Translations under genes and position numbers: made by a program
Part shown: piece by piece, positions 8,986 to 17,274 of the stretch
How the letters are laid out: the number at the start of each line of letters is the position of its first letter
How positions within the stretch are numbered: the first letter of the stretch is position 1
Notes under the pieces: generated by a model
Told to the model about the DNA's origin: nothing
Databases searched by the model: none
The model's input: only the letters and a program-made list of their open reading frames with translations
Source of the DNA: an uncultured Holophagaceae bacterium
GTDB taxonomy: Bacteria > Acidobacteriota > Holophagae > Holophagales > Holophagaceae
Direction: 5' to 3'
Assembly: GCA_903913215.1 (NCBI GenBank)
Contig: CAIWKE010000027.1
Location: forward strand, 124,001-188,000
DNA: 64,000 nucleotides

Positions 8986-9411
8986 TTACGTGAGCTCCTG
9001 GCTCTGATGCTGGATCTCGGCGCCGGGGACCATGTAGACCAGCTCCCAGAGGTGGCCATCGGGATCCTCGAAGCCGTGGCCGTACATGAAGCCGTGGTCC
9101 TGGGGAGCGCTGGGCAGGCTCCCTCCGCCTGCCAGGGCCCGGGCCGCGAGTTCATCCACCTCGGCCCGACTGTCGCAGGAGAGGCAGAGGATGACCTCGG
9201 TGGCCGCCCGCGCGTCACAGATGGGCTTCTTCGTGAAGGTTCCGAAGAATGGGCGGCCCAGGAGCATGACCAGAAGGCTGTCGCTGATGACGATGGAGGC
9301 GGCGGCTTCGTTGGAGAACTTGGGTTCCAAGGTGAAGCCCAGGCCCAGGTAGAAGGCCTGGGCCCGGGCCACATCGGCCACGGGGAGATTCACGAAGAGC
9401 TGACGGATCAT
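8986..9411 (-). CDS. VOC-family (glyoxalase-like) protein
   Basis: 141 residues with two beta-alpha-beta-beta-beta modules: FVNLPVADVARAQAFYLGLGF at the start and HGFMYGHGFEDPDGHLWELVYM at the end, the latter carrying the conserved metal-site Glu of the vicinal oxygen chelate fold. GGAG precedes the ATG. Close relatives are annotated as lactoylglutathione-lyase-like, but the reaction is not predictable. Confidence 0.88.
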   Translation of the reverse strand: MIRQLFVNLPVADVARAQAFYLGLGFTLEPKFSNEAAASIVISDSLLVMLLGRPFFGTFTKKPICDARAATEVILCLSCDSRAEVDELAARALAGGGSLPSAPQDHGFMYGHGFEDPDGHLWELVYMVPGAEIQHQSQELT

Positions 9412-9435
9412 GGGAGCTCCATTTGGGGCCAGGAT

Positions 9436-10062
9436 TCAGGTCCGCCGCAGGTAGGCCGGGGCCTGGGGATCCAGGTGGGCGCTGCCGTAGCGGATGGCCT
9501 CGGGGTAGTATTCCGCCGCGAGCTGCACCTTGCCGGCGGCTTCGGCCCCGGCCTCGCTGGCGATGAAGGCCAGCATCTGGTCCGTGCCCGCAGCGATGCC
9601 CGCCGAGGTCCAGATGTGGCCGTCCCGCACGTGGCGCTGCTCCAGGACCTCCACATCCCCCAGGGCCCGCAGGCGGTCCAGGGAGCCCCAGTGCGTGGTG
9701 GCCCTTTTGCCCGACAGCAGGCCCGCCGCGTGGAGCAGGAAGCTGCCGGTGCAGACCGAGAGCACGGCCTTGCAGGTCCGGGCCTGGCGGGCGATGAAGG
9801 CCACCAACTCGGGGTTGTTGACCTCGGCGCGGGTGCCCATGCCGCCTGGGACCAGCAGGTAGTCCAGGTCCGGGCAGGTCTCGAAGGAGGCGTGGGGATT
9901 GACGGAGAGGCCCTTGGCGCAGGTGATGGGCGCCAGGGTGGGCGCCACGATGAGGCAGGTCTCGGGTCCGCCGGCCTGGGCCCGCCACAGGGTGAGCATT
10001 TCCCAGGGGCCGACGAAATCCAGCTCCTCCACCTGGTTGAAGATCAGGATGCCAAAGGTCAT
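9436..10062 (-). CDS. DJ-1/PfpI-family protein
   Basis: 208 residues. The fold is shown by GILIFNQVEELDFVGPWE at the start and the nucleophile elbow VLSVCTGSFLLHAAGLL (Cys near 109), followed by ATTHW with the conserved His. This arrangement is typical of the isonitrile-hydratase-like and transcription-regulator-like DJ-1 branch, here without a DNA-binding domain. GAGG precedes the ATG at 10062; the longer frame to 10161 overlaps the AHSA1 gene and is rejected. Substrate unknown. Confidence 0.9.
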   Translation of the reverse strand: MTFGILIFNQVEELDFVGPWEMLTLWRAQAGGPETCLIVAPTLAPITCAKGLSVNPHASFETCPDLDYLLVPGGMGTRAEVNNPELVAFIARQARTCKAVLSVCTGSFLLHAAGLLSGKRATTHWGSLDRLRALGDVEVLEQRHVRDGHIWTSAGIAAGTDQMLAFIASEAGAEAAGKVQLAAEYYPEAIRYGSAHLDPQAPAYLRRT

Positions 10063-10069
10063 GGGGGCC

Positions 10070-10657
10070 TCAGTTCGTGGGAAGGGGGAGGTGGTGCTGG
10101 CGCATCCGGGCCAGCTCAGCCTCCAGGCGGTCGAACATCTGCTCGTGGGCGGGCTCGGCAAAGCCCCGCATGGCCTCGCACTCGGCGGCGCTGGTGAAGA
10201 GCATGGTGAAACTCAGGCGGGTTCTGCCGTCCACGGGCGTGAAGGTGGCGTGGATCTGGAAGCGGGGGGCCGAGAGGTGGTCCAGCACGATGCGCTCCGG
10301 GCCCACCACCAGGAAGACCGAGTGGTTGGGTAAGGTCGCGCCACTGGGCCCGTGCATGGTGAAGCGCCACTGGCCTCCGGGGCGGGGCTCGAAGGTCTCG
10401 AAGGTACTGCTGAAGCCTGCCGGTCCCCACCAGCGGGTCAGGTGCTCAGCTTCGGTCCAGGCTTTGAAGAGCAGGGCGGGGTCGGCCTCGAAGAGGCGGA
10501 TGGTGGTGAGGCCGGGGCGGGTGGCGGTGGGCACGGAGCTGGGCATCAAGCCCGGCGCGCCCAGGCCGTAGTCGATGCGCTCCCAGGATTCGCCGCCGTG
10601 TCCGGGCAGCCACTGGGGTTCTTCGCCCCGGGTTTCCACCAGTTTTTTGGGATCCAT
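10070..10657 (-). CDS. AHSA1/SRPBCC domain protein
   Basis: 195 residues. The SRPBCC helix-grip domain covers about residues 50-190, with LTRWWGPAGFSSTFETFEPRPGG and the RFTMHGPSG motif typical of the AHSA1 branch. An unusual N-terminal extension of about 45 residues, rich in Gly, Pro and Trp, precedes it. The ATG at 10657 is backed by GGAGG six bases upstream, so the extension looks real. The family binds hydrophobic ligands; ligand unknown. A second AHSA1 protein lies at 20958-21572. Confidence 0.87.
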   Translation of the reverse strand: MDPKKLVETRGEEPQWLPGHGGESWERIDYGLGAPGLMPSSVPTATRPGLTTIRLFEADPALLFKAWTEAEHLTRWWGPAGFSSTFETFEPRPGGQWRFTMHGPSGATLPNHSVFLVVGPERIVLDHLSAPRFQIHATFTPVDGRTRLSFTMLFTSAAECEAMRGFAEPAHEQMFDRLEAELARMRQHHLPLPTN

Positions 10658-10692
10658 GGCTTCCTCCCAGCGTTGGGTGATTCTGCAGGTGC

Positions 10693-11079
10693 TCAGGCCA
10701 GCTGGGCGCCCCGCTCCAGCAGCAGGGCCCTCAGCACCGAGCGGTGGCAGTGGGCCTCATCCTCGCAGTAGCAGCCGACAGAGAAGGCTGTCTGATGGGA
10801 CAGGGCCGCGAGCAGCTCCAGGTTGTGGCTGGCTTCGGGGCCAGCCATCTCGGCGCGGTACCTCTTCTCGAAGGCCTTCCACTGGGCGGCGCTGCTGGCC
10901 TCCTGGCCCAGTTTTAGGGTCTCGGGACTGGGCGCCAGGTTGGGGTACCAGACGTCGTAGTAGTCCCGCGAGGCGAACTCGGCCTTGGGCACACCCCGGG
11001 GCGGTCGACGCACCGTGCCGATGCGGGTGCCTTCTCCAGCGCTGCGGGGGGTGCCGAGCCTGACGATGCGGATGGCCAT
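10693..11079 (-). CDS. DUF488-family protein
   Basis: 128 residues, of the short DUF488 type: IRIVRLGTPR at the start, RDYYDVWYPNLAPS in the middle, and GCYCEDEAHCHRSVLRALL near the end with clustered Cys and His. GGAG lies upstream of the ATG at 11079; the longer frame to 11268 runs into the VOC gene. Function unknown, though some members are linked to heavy-metal or stress contexts. Confidence 0.88.
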   Translation of the reverse strand: MAIRIVRLGTPRSAGEGTRIGTVRRPPRGVPKAEFASRDYYDVWYPNLAPSPETLKLGQEASSAAQWKAFEKRYRAEMAGPEASHNLELLAALSHQTAFSVGCYCEDEAHCHRSVLRALLLERGAQLA

Positions 11080-11098
11080 GGGAACTCCAGTATGGGCC

Positions 11099-11473
11099 CT
11101 AGTGTATGGAGTGCAGGCCCACCAGGTTGTCCTCGGTGTCGTAGACCAGGCTGATGTGGCCGTAGGGCCCAATGGACATCTTGGCGCGGTGGATCCGCCC
11201 GCCAGCACCCACCACGCGGGCCTCTTCCACAGCGCAGTCCTTGCACTCGAAGTAGACCAGGGTGGCATTGCCGCCAGAGGGGCAGCCCGGCAGGTGCACC
11301 AGGGCGCCGGAAGCGCCGTAACTGTCCATGTCGCCCGGGAAGGACCACATCTCCATTTCCGCCCCGGGGGCTGACAGGGGCTTGAAGGTCACCTGGAGGA
11401 CGGCCTCGTAGAAACCCTTGGCGCGGGCCATGTCCTGGACGTAGATTTCGAACCAGCTGATGGGGTTGCTCAT
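11099..11473 (-). CDS. VOC-family protein
   Basis: 124 residues. ISWFEIYVQDMARAKGFYEAVL at the start and the closing GPYGHISLVYDTEDNLVGLHS match small single-module vicinal oxygen chelate proteins. GGGAG precedes the ATG. The position normally holding the second metal-binding acid is a Gly/Leu stretch, so metal binding is uncertain. Function unknown. Confidence 0.87.
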   Translation of the reverse strand: MSNPISWFEIYVQDMARAKGFYEAVLQVTFKPLSAPGAEMEMWSFPGDMDSYGASGALVHLPGCPSGGNATLVYFECKDCAVEEARVVGAGGRIHRAKMSIGPYGHISLVYDTEDNLVGLHSIH

Positions 11474-11488
11474 GGGATCTCCCTTCGG

Positions 11489-11911
11489 TTATTTGGACGG
11501 GCTCCTAGGGTAGAGGATCATCTGGGTGCAGCGGAAGAGGGCGAGGGTCTTGCCGGATTCCAGGTGGGTTACCACCGCGTCCCAGACCTGGGTTGTTCGC
11601 CCCTGGTGCAGCAGCTTGGCCACGCACTCGATGCAGCCCTCCCGGGCCGTGCCCAGGTGGTTGGACTTCAGCTCCAGGGTGGTGAAGCCTGTGGCGCCGG
11701 TGGGCAGGTGGGCGATGCAGCCGTAGCCTGCGCAGGTGTCCGCCAGGGCCACCACGGTGCCCGCGTGCAGGAAGCCGTTGGGTGCCATGTGATGCATGTG
11801 GATGCTCAGCTCGGCGCGCAGCTGGCCCTCACCCACGTGCGTGACGAGGATGCCCAGGTGGCCCGGCAGGTGGCCGACGCCGATGGTGTTGAAGCGGGAG
11901 GGATCGACCAT
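11489..11911 (-). CDS. PaaI-family hotdog thioesterase
   Basis: 140 residues. The hotdog helix and active-site segment MAPNGFLHAGTVVALADTCAGYG is followed by FTTLELKSNHLGTAREG, as in PaaI/YdiI-like acyl-CoA thioesterases. The catalytic acid is replaced by Asn in PNGFLHAG, as is common in this subgroup, with Asp in ALADTCAG available. Physiological acyl substrate unknown. Confidence 0.85.
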   Translation of the reverse strand: MVDPSRFNTIGVGHLPGHLGILVTHVGEGQLRAELSIHMHHMAPNGFLHAGTVVALADTCAGYGCIAHLPTGATGFTTLELKSNHLGTAREGCIECVAKLLHQGRTTQVWDAVVTHLESGKTLALFRCTQMILYPRSPSK

Positions 11912-11959
11912 GGGGACTCGCTGGCTGGGGAGTGGAGGTGAGCTGGAGCGAAGGTGGAG

Positions 11960-12847
11960 CTAGATCAGGCCGAACCAGTCCTGGTTGTGGCTCTGGAAGG
12001 CGCTGAGCAGGGTGGCTACCAGGTCCGGGGGCAGGGGCCCCTTCTGGACCCAGGCCAGGTTCTCCAGGAAGTGGGCCAGCTTGTTCGTGCCCACGATGCT
12101 GGAGGACACACCGGGGCAGTGGGCCGTGAAGCGCAGGCCCACCTCGTTCCAACTCAGGCCCTCGGGAGCTTCGCCCAAATCCATGGCCTGCCAGCGGTCC
12201 CAGTAGTGGCCCTCGGCGAAGGCCTCGGGGCGTTGGGTTTGCTGCCACACGGCGCCCGCCAGGGGGCGCTTGGCGATGACGCCGAGACCGCGGGCTCTCA
12301 AGGCGGCCAGACGCTCGGGGAGGTTCCCCTGGTCGCAGAGGCTGAGGGAGGTCTGCACCGCGTCGAAGCGCCCCGACTGCATCGCGAAGTCCAGCTCGGC
12401 GTTCTCGCCGGAGTAGGCCACCACCCGCAGCTTGCCCGCCGCGGCGCAGTCCTCCAGGGCCCGGGTGACCTCGCCCCGCTCCAGGGTGGCCAGGGGGCAG
12501 GAGTGCAGGTGCACGATGTCCAGGTGCTCGCAGCGCATGCGGGTGAGGGCGGCGTCCACCCCCGCGAGGATGCAGCCGTAGGTCCAGTCCGCGTGCCCGG
12601 GTATGCCGTAGCCCACCTTGGTGGAGAGCAGGAAGTCCTGGCGCCGGTGGGCCAGGTGGCGGCCGATGCGCGCTTCGGAATGGCCGTAGCCCCGGGCCGT
12701 GTCGATGAGGTTCACGCCCGCGTCCAGCACCGCGTTGAGCAGGTGGCCCGCCTCGGCCTCGCTGACGCGATCGTCGTTGAGGTGCATGGCGCCAAAGCCC
12801 AGGGGGGTGACGTGGAGGCCGGTGAGGCCGAAAGCTCGAGTCTGCAT
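11960..12847 (-). CDS. Aldo/keto reductase
   Basis: 295-residue NADPH-dependent TIM barrel. The tetrad is visible as Asp49 and Tyr54 (DTARGYGHSE), Lys77 (STKVGYG) and His113 or His115 (VHLHSC). GTNKLAHFLEN near the C-terminus corresponds to the coenzyme-binding loop. It directly abuts the preceding GNAT gene with no gap. Substrate unknown; general carbonyl detoxification is plausible. Confidence 0.92.
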   Translation of the reverse strand: MQTRAFGLTGLHVTPLGFGAMHLNDDRVSEAEAGHLLNAVLDAGVNLIDTARGYGHSEARIGRHLAHRRQDFLLSTKVGYGIPGHADWTYGCILAGVDAALTRMRCEHLDIVHLHSCPLATLERGEVTRALEDCAAAGKLRVVAYSGENAELDFAMQSGRFDAVQTSLSLCDQGNLPERLAALRARGLGVIAKRPLAGAVWQQTQRPEAFAEGHYWDRWQAMDLGEAPEGLSWNEVGLRFTAHCPGVSSSIVGTNKLAHFLENLAWVQKGPLPPDLVATLLSAFQSHNQDWFGLI

Positions 12848-13339
12848 CTAGGCTCCCGGAGCGGCCGGTTGGTAGGTATCGCAGGGGCCCAGGGTCTTAC
12901 GCAGGAGGAACTCGGAATATCCGGCGTGGATGAAGTCCGGCAGCTCGCCCACCACGGTGTAGCCCAGGCGCTCGTAGAGGCGCCGCGCGCCGTGATTGAA
13001 GGAGGACACGCAGAGGAACACGTTGGGATGCTCGCGGAAGATCCGGGCCTCGGCAAAGGCTACGAGGGTGGAGCCCAGGCCCGACCCGCGGCATTCCGGA
13101 GCCACGGCCACGATCTGGAGGTAGCCCACGAAGGGGCCCAGCAGGTTCAGCACCAGGCAGCCGACCAGGTGGCCGTCCTGGTAGGCCACGTAGCGCTCCC
13201 TGGAGGGATCCTCGAGGCTGCGCAGGCAGGCCTGGTGGTCCCGCCGCAAGGTGCGCCAGGGCTCCGAGGCGGCCAGTAAGGTGGCGCAGGCGTGGGCCTC
13301 GGCGGAGGTCTCCAGGAGGCGGATGCTGAGGGCTCCCAT
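12848..13339 (-). CDS. GNAT-family N-acetyltransferase
   Basis: 163 residues with the acetyl-CoA motif VAVAPECRGSGLGSTLVAFAE and the C-terminal ARRLYERLGYTVVGELPDF. Its stop codon is immediately followed by the aldo/keto reductase ATG, so the two are coupled. Acceptor substrate unknown. Confidence 0.9.
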   Translation of the reverse strand: MGALSIRLLETSAEAHACATLLAASEPWRTLRRDHQACLRSLEDPSRERYVAYQDGHLVGCLVLNLLGPFVGYLQIVAVAPECRGSGLGSTLVAFAEARIFREHPNVFLCVSSFNHGARRLYERLGYTVVGELPDFIHAGYSEFLLRKTLGPCDTYQPAAPGA

Positions 13340-13828
13340 CTAGGGTTCCTCCCGGGGCCACAGGGCCTTGCTCATCTGTACCAGGTGCAGCGGCGTGATC
13401 ACCTTTTCCTCGCGGGGAAAGGGCAGCACGGCCGTGGGCAGGAAGCCCAGCTTGGCGTAATAGGGGAACAGTTCCCGGCGCAGGTTCACCACGCTGAGGT
13501 CCAGGTGCGTGCAGCCCGCCTCCCGGCAGTGAGCCTCCACGGCGACCACCAGGCTTTGGGCCAGGCCCTGGCCCTGGCAGGCTGGATCCACGGCGAGGGT
13601 GCCCAGGTAGCCACGCCCCTCAGCGATGGAGAGGAAGACCGAACCCAGGATCCGGCCAGGCGTCTCCTCGCAGACCAGGAAGAGGCCTTCCTCCATGCGA
13701 GCCCGCACATCGGCCTCATCCGTGCGTTCGCCGCGCAGACAGTAAGCCTCCACCGCGTAGGCGAGGTTCGTCACTCGGACGATCTCGGGGATGTCCTCGG
13801 GCCGGGCCTTGCGGATGGCGGCGTTCAC
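13340..13828 (-). CDS. GNAT-family N-acetyltransferase
   Basis: 162 residues; acetyl-CoA loop LAVDPACQGQGLAQSLVVAVE and C-terminal LFPYYAKLGFLPTAVLPFP. The start is a GTG at 13828, and no in-frame ATG lies upstream. The stop directly abuts the next GNAT ATG. The two acetyltransferases are clearly different in sequence, so this is not a recent duplication. Substrate unknown. Confidence 0.9.
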   Translation of the reverse strand: MNAAIRKARPEDIPEIVRVTNLAYAVEAYCLRGERTDEADVRARMEEGLFLVCEETPGRILGSVFLSIAEGRGYLGTLAVDPACQGQGLAQSLVVAVEAHCREAGCTHLDLSVVNLRRELFPYYAKLGFLPTAVLPFPREEKVITPLHLVQMSKALWPREEP

Positions 13829-13991
13829 GGCACATCCACAGGCATCGCCGCGAAGGGGGGCGCGCTGGGATTCAGGATGGCGTGGCAGGGCATGGGAGGT
13901 CCACGTGAGGCGAGGCTCAGTGTAGGCCCGTTCCCACGAAGGCGCAGGCCCCGATGCACGGTTCGCCCCGCTCGTCAGTCCTGCGGCCGGA

Positions 13992-14306
13992 TCACTGAGC
14001 TAGGGAGAACTGCTCGTCCTGGAAGGAGGGATGGGCGATCGGTAGGAACTGCCAGGGCAGGGTTGGCAGGCCGCGCAGGTGCTCCGTGAAGCGTGCCTCG
14101 TTGAAGGCTTGCTAGGACTCCATGACCTCGTAGAGTTCCACCGCGAACACCGCAGCGATGTACTGAATGGCCTCGCTCCCGGTGTAGCCCTGGCGCAGCA
14201 GGCGATTGAAGGTCTGCCGGGTCTCGGCGTGTTAGCCGCCCTGGATCTGATCTTCGATGATGTCGAAAAAGGCCTCGCGGAGGGTCTTGGGATCCTTTAC
14301 CGCCAT
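13992..14306 (-). pseudogene. Decayed small conserved-hypothetical gene with two in-frame stops
   Basis: Reading from an ATG at 14306 gives a coherent 104-codon protein interrupted by TAA at codon 25 (14232-14234) and TAG at codon 65 (14112-14114), ending at TGA 13992. The flanking text (ETRQTFNRLLRQGYTG, FAVELYEVMES, LRGLPTLPW) matches a common family of about 85-100-residue uncharacterised proteins as I remember it. GGAGG remains eight bases before the ATG, so decay looks recent. Both stops could arise from single C-to-T changes in Gln codons. Sequencing error or recoding are less likely alternatives. Confidence 0.7.
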
Positions 14307-14648
14307 GGGGAACCTCCCTTGGTGGTCTGGCGAGTGGCCGCAGCCAGGCGATGGCGCCGGTGGCGGAGGGAGGGACGGCTCGACACGTTCACAGCGCCCC
14401 CGCTCCTGCGGGCATGCAGTATCCAGGCACAGTCATCGAACCTCCCCACATCGACGTGGGAGCCTCATCCAAGTGCAGGGTGCGTCGCGGAATCACATGG
14501 CGTGACGACACCCGAAAACCATCTGTGCAACGAAGGATGACACCACCCCGAGATCTCGAAAGGGGGTTGGCTCAATAGTAAGAAAGAGTATGAAAATGAA
14601 GATAGTTGGGGGCTGAATTTACCTTCTAATCGAGCCTTCGGCCAGGGG
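14307..14648. other. Intergenic stretch without a recognised gene
   Basis: 342 bases between the decayed gene and the esterase gene. The part nearest the esterase (about 14575-14630) is A+T-richer than its surroundings. I see no convincing ORF, RNA gene or strong hairpin followed by a T-run. It may hold the promoter of the decayed gene and the 3' end of the esterase transcript. Confidence 0.5.
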
Positions 14649-15452
14649 TCAGGGTGCCGGTCGCCGCTGGGCGAAGAGCCACTGAATGAAGGGGTCCAGG
14701 GCGAAGGCTGCATCCCAGGCGTTGTGCTCGAGGCCAGGGAACTCTGTGTAGTGGACGTTTCCGGATCCAGCCCCCAGAGCCCGGGCGGGCTCGCGGGAAC
14801 TGCCCACGGGAACCACGTGATCCTGCTCGCCATGGAAAATCCATAGGGGCGTGCCAGCCAGGCGGCGCTTCAAGGCCTCCAGCGGAGGACCATCCTCCGG
14901 GGGCACCACGGGGCTGCGGAAATCCAGGGACGGCAGCTCGTCGATCCAGCCGCAGATGGGGGCCAGGGCGGCGAAGCGCTCCGGGTGCCGGTACGCCAGG
15001 TACCAGGCCCCGTGGCCGCCCATAGAAAGGCCCGTGAGGTAGACGCGGCGCGGGTCCGCGTGGAACTCCGCCAGCGTTCGATCCAGGGCCGCCAGGGCCA
15101 GCTCGGCTTGGGGCCCCGCCCACTGCGTGCCCGGCGGGATCTGGGGGAACACCACGATGGCCGGGAAGCGCGAGGCCTGATTGCGGATGGCGGGGCCCAA
15201 TCCAGCGATGGTGGGGCGCAGACCGTCCTGGCCCCGCTCCCCGGCCCCATGCAGGAAGAGGATCACGGGCCAGCGCTTGGCCTTGGTGTAGTCCGCGGGG
15301 ACATAGACCTGGTAGCGGTGGGCCTCGCCCTGGAAGGGGAGGCTGCGGTCCAGGAAGCCTGTGGGGCGTTCCGTGGCCTGGAGGGGGCCCAGGCAGAGCA
15401 GGAGGCCGGCGAGAGCGGACAGGGAGGGGGCGGGCAAGGGGGCCTCAGGCAC
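14649..15452 (-). CDS. Secreted alpha/beta-hydrolase (esterase)
   Basis: 267 residues. An N-terminal hydrophobic segment at about residues 8-26 looks like a signal peptide. The hydrolase triad is Ser143 (GLSMGGHG), Asp211 (HGEQDHVVP) and His243 (LEHNAWD), with the oxyanion segment FLHGAGERG. It resembles the phospholipase/carboxylesterase and PHB-depolymerase-like group with periplasmic activity. The substrate is not predictable. Confidence 0.9.
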   Translation of the reverse strand: MPEAPLPAPSLSALAGLLLCLGPLQATERPTGFLDRSLPFQGEAHRYQVYVPADYTKAKRWPVILFLHGAGERGQDGLRPTIAGLGPAIRNQASRFPAIVVFPQIPPGTQWAGPQAELALAALDRTLAEFHADPRRVYLTGLSMGGHGAWYLAYRHPERFAALAPICGWIDELPSLDFRSPVVPPEDGPPLEALKRRLAGTPLWIFHGEQDHVVPVGSSREPARALGAGSGNVHYTEFPGLEHNAWDAAFALDPFIQWLFAQRRPAP

Positions 15453-15458
15453 GCGGTA

Positions 15459-15734
15459 TCACTGGAAGGCCAGGTAGCCCCGGGCCCGGGCCGGCGCCTG
15501 GTCCGGGTAGGGCAGCAAGGGCAGGTCCAGGCGGGGACGACCCAGGGGCTGCAAGGGGCCGAGGCTGTCGCGGGGATCCCCCTTGGGCACTGCCTTGGCG
15601 GCGTTCCAGTAGTGGGCCGGGGCCGACTTGAGCTGGGGCAGGAACAGCCTGGGCGGGTCAGGCCGCGGCGGGTTCGGCGCCAGGGCCGCCGCGCTCAGCA
15701 GACTCGGTAGGAGCAGACCTAGGATCAGGCGCAT
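15459..15734 (-). CDS. Small proline-rich exported protein
   Basis: 91 residues not matched to a family. Residues 1-18 form a hydrophobic signal peptide; the mature part is very rich in Pro, Leu and Arg with no Cys. It ends 6 bases before the esterase start and is probably cotranscribed. Function unknown. Confidence 0.6.
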   Translation of the reverse strand: MRLILGLLLPSLLSAAALAPNPPRPDPPRLFLPQLKSAPAHYWNAAKAVPKGDPRDSLGPLQPLGRPRLDLPLLPYPDQAPARARGYLAFQ

Positions 15735-15743
15735 GGAGACTCC

Positions 15744-16100
15744 TCAAGGGTGGGGCTGATCAGCATCCCCAAGCGGGATGAAGTCGAAGTCACCAATGCC
15801 CTGCAGGTTCAGGAAGGTGGCAGAACCGGGGCCCGCATTGGTCACTAGGTGGGGCCGCCGGGGGGCGATGAGGAGCACTTCGCAGGGGCCCAGCTCCACG
15901 ACCTCATCCGGGCCCTTCAGGAATACGCGCAGCCGTCCTTCCAGCACGTAGAAGGTGTCCTGGATCTGGTTGTGATAGTGCCAGGGCACGGTCTGCGTGG
16001 GGGAGAGCCGCAGCTCGTTGATGCGGAAGCCGGGCCGCGTGGCGTGGAAGGCCTTGAACTCGACTTCGTAGTGGGGCTTGGGATCTTCAGCTGGGGGCAT
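15744..16100 (-). CDS. Single-domain cupin protein
   Basis: 118 residues. Cupin motif 1 is PWHYHNQIQDTFYVLEGRL, with His and Glu metal ligands, and motif 2 is GPCEVLLIAPRRPHLVTNAG with a further His. A metal-binding beta-barrel is therefore likely. Possible roles range from sugar or oxalate chemistry to ligand sensing; none can be assigned. It is 9 bases from the next downstream gene. Confidence 0.87.
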   Translation of the reverse strand: MPPAEDPKPHYEVEFKAFHATRPGFRINELRLSPTQTVPWHYHNQIQDTFYVLEGRLRVFLKGPDEVVELGPCEVLLIAPRRPHLVTNAGPGSATFLNLQGIGDFDFIPLGDADQPHP

Positions 16101-16191
16101 GGATCCTCCTGTATCGGGAGGGCCAGATCCCCGAGGCCTCCATCATCCGCCTTAATGCGATCTGGATGTTCGCGAAGTCGCAGTGCGATGG

Positions 16192-16548
16192 CTACCAGCA
16201 GTTATTCCCCTCATAGCGGGTGCTGAGGATGGTACCGGCGGCATCCACTTCGAGGATCAGGCGGCAGAGCAAGGGGCTGGACAGGGTCATGCCGCCCGAG
16301 AGGGTGCCGTCGGCATTGGCCCCTTGGCTGAGGGTCGTATAGGTGTTCCAGGTCTCGAAGGTGTAGGTGCGGCCGCCCTCGGGGCGGGGGGCGGCCTGGA
16401 CGGGCTCGCCCTTGGCCTGGATGAAGGCGGTGATGGGGCGGCCCACCCAGCCGCGCAGGTCGGACTCGAAGTCCGCCTTGAGCTTGGGGCCCAGGCAGGC
16501 CAGGGAGCTACCCAGCAGCAGGCAGGCGAGGGGGAAGGAGCGCTGCAT
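16192..16548 (-). CDS. Small exported protein, possible lipoprotein
   Basis: 118 residues. A hydrophobic N-terminus ends at SSLAC, a weak lipobox with Cys near residue 18. The mature part contains GWVGRPITAFIQAKGEPV and YTFETWNTY, resembling small OMP-assembly-like or SmpA-like lipoproteins seen in pairs in similar genomes. GGAGG precedes the ATG at 16548; the longer frame to 16575 is not needed. Function unknown. Confidence 0.7.
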   Translation of the reverse strand: MQRSFPLACLLLGSSLACLGPKLKADFESDLRGWVGRPITAFIQAKGEPVQAAPRPEGGRTYTFETWNTYTTLSQGANADGTLSGGMTLSSPLLCRLILEVDAAGTILSTRYEGNNCW

Positions 16549-16703
16549 GGAACCTCCGGGCGATGGCACCCCCAAAGGTTAGTCTCCAAGCCTGGGTAGT
16601 CTATCCGCCGAAATTCCGGATTTGGGACCCGACCAAAGTCCGAGTCTGGCCTCAGACGCCAGAATGCAAGGCATCCGAGGAATGGTAAGAATGGGTTCGC
16701 ATG

Positions 16704-17204
16704 TTAGGGCCGGAACGGCGTCGGTAGCAGGATCGGGTTCACCGAGCTGCGCCGCACCAGGCGCCGCTTCTGGAGGTCCACCTTGCAGAGCCAGGTGGCC
16801 TCCTCGCTCTTGAGCTTGGCCCCCGTCAGAACCCTCAGGAAGAGGTAGCGTCCGGCCCGGTCCACGCGGACATCCTCGGTGCGCTCGTTGGACGCTAAGG
16901 GGATTTCCAGCAGTCCTGCCTGGGGCTGGCCCGGGGCGGTGTAGCGGATGCTGAGGGGCTCTGCGCGGCGGCTGGCGCTGATGCTGGCGAAGCCCCCCTG
17001 AGGCAGGGCCACCCGATCCTCCCAGCGCAGCAGCGGGCCCCCCGGGTCGGGGAGCAGCTGAGTCTGGAGCGAGCTGGCATCCAGGTAGCCCTGGGTCAGG
17101 AGGTGCTCGGCGATCTTGACGTAGCCCACCCAGCCCCCCAGGGCCATGAAGATCATGACGAAGAGGGTGAAGCTGATCAGGTAGGTCCAGGGCTTGATGG
17201 TCAT
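16704..17204 (-). CDS. Hypothetical protein with an N-terminal membrane anchor
   Basis: 166 residues. One membrane segment at residues 7-29 is followed by a soluble domain rich in beta-type sequence that includes YLFLRVLTGAKLKSEEATWLCKVDL. Not assigned to a family. Probably inner-membrane-anchored with a periplasmic domain. Confidence 0.65.
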   Translation of the reverse strand: MTIKPWTYLISFTLFVMIFMALGGWVGYVKIAEHLLTQGYLDASSLQTQLLPDPGGPLLRWEDRVALPQGGFASISASRRAEPLSIRYTAPGQPQAGLLEIPLASNERTEDVRVDRAGRYLFLRVLTGAKLKSEEATWLCKVDLQKRRLVRRSSVNPILLPTPFRP

Positions 17205-17274
17205 GCGAGTCCTTCGTGGGTTCAGGATGGGGGCCAGGGGGTGTCCGCGCAGCGGGGGACCCCCGGGACAGACA

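Noticed and set aside
11954-13279. 441-codon plus-strand ORF opposite the aldo/keto reductase and GNAT genes
   Set aside because: Shadow frame spanning two real genes; composition typical of antisense frames.
13830-13896. 22-codon leader peptide ending in a GTGA overlap with the GNAT start
   Set aside because: No ribosome-binding site and no conserved-looking sequence; the overlap can arise by chance.
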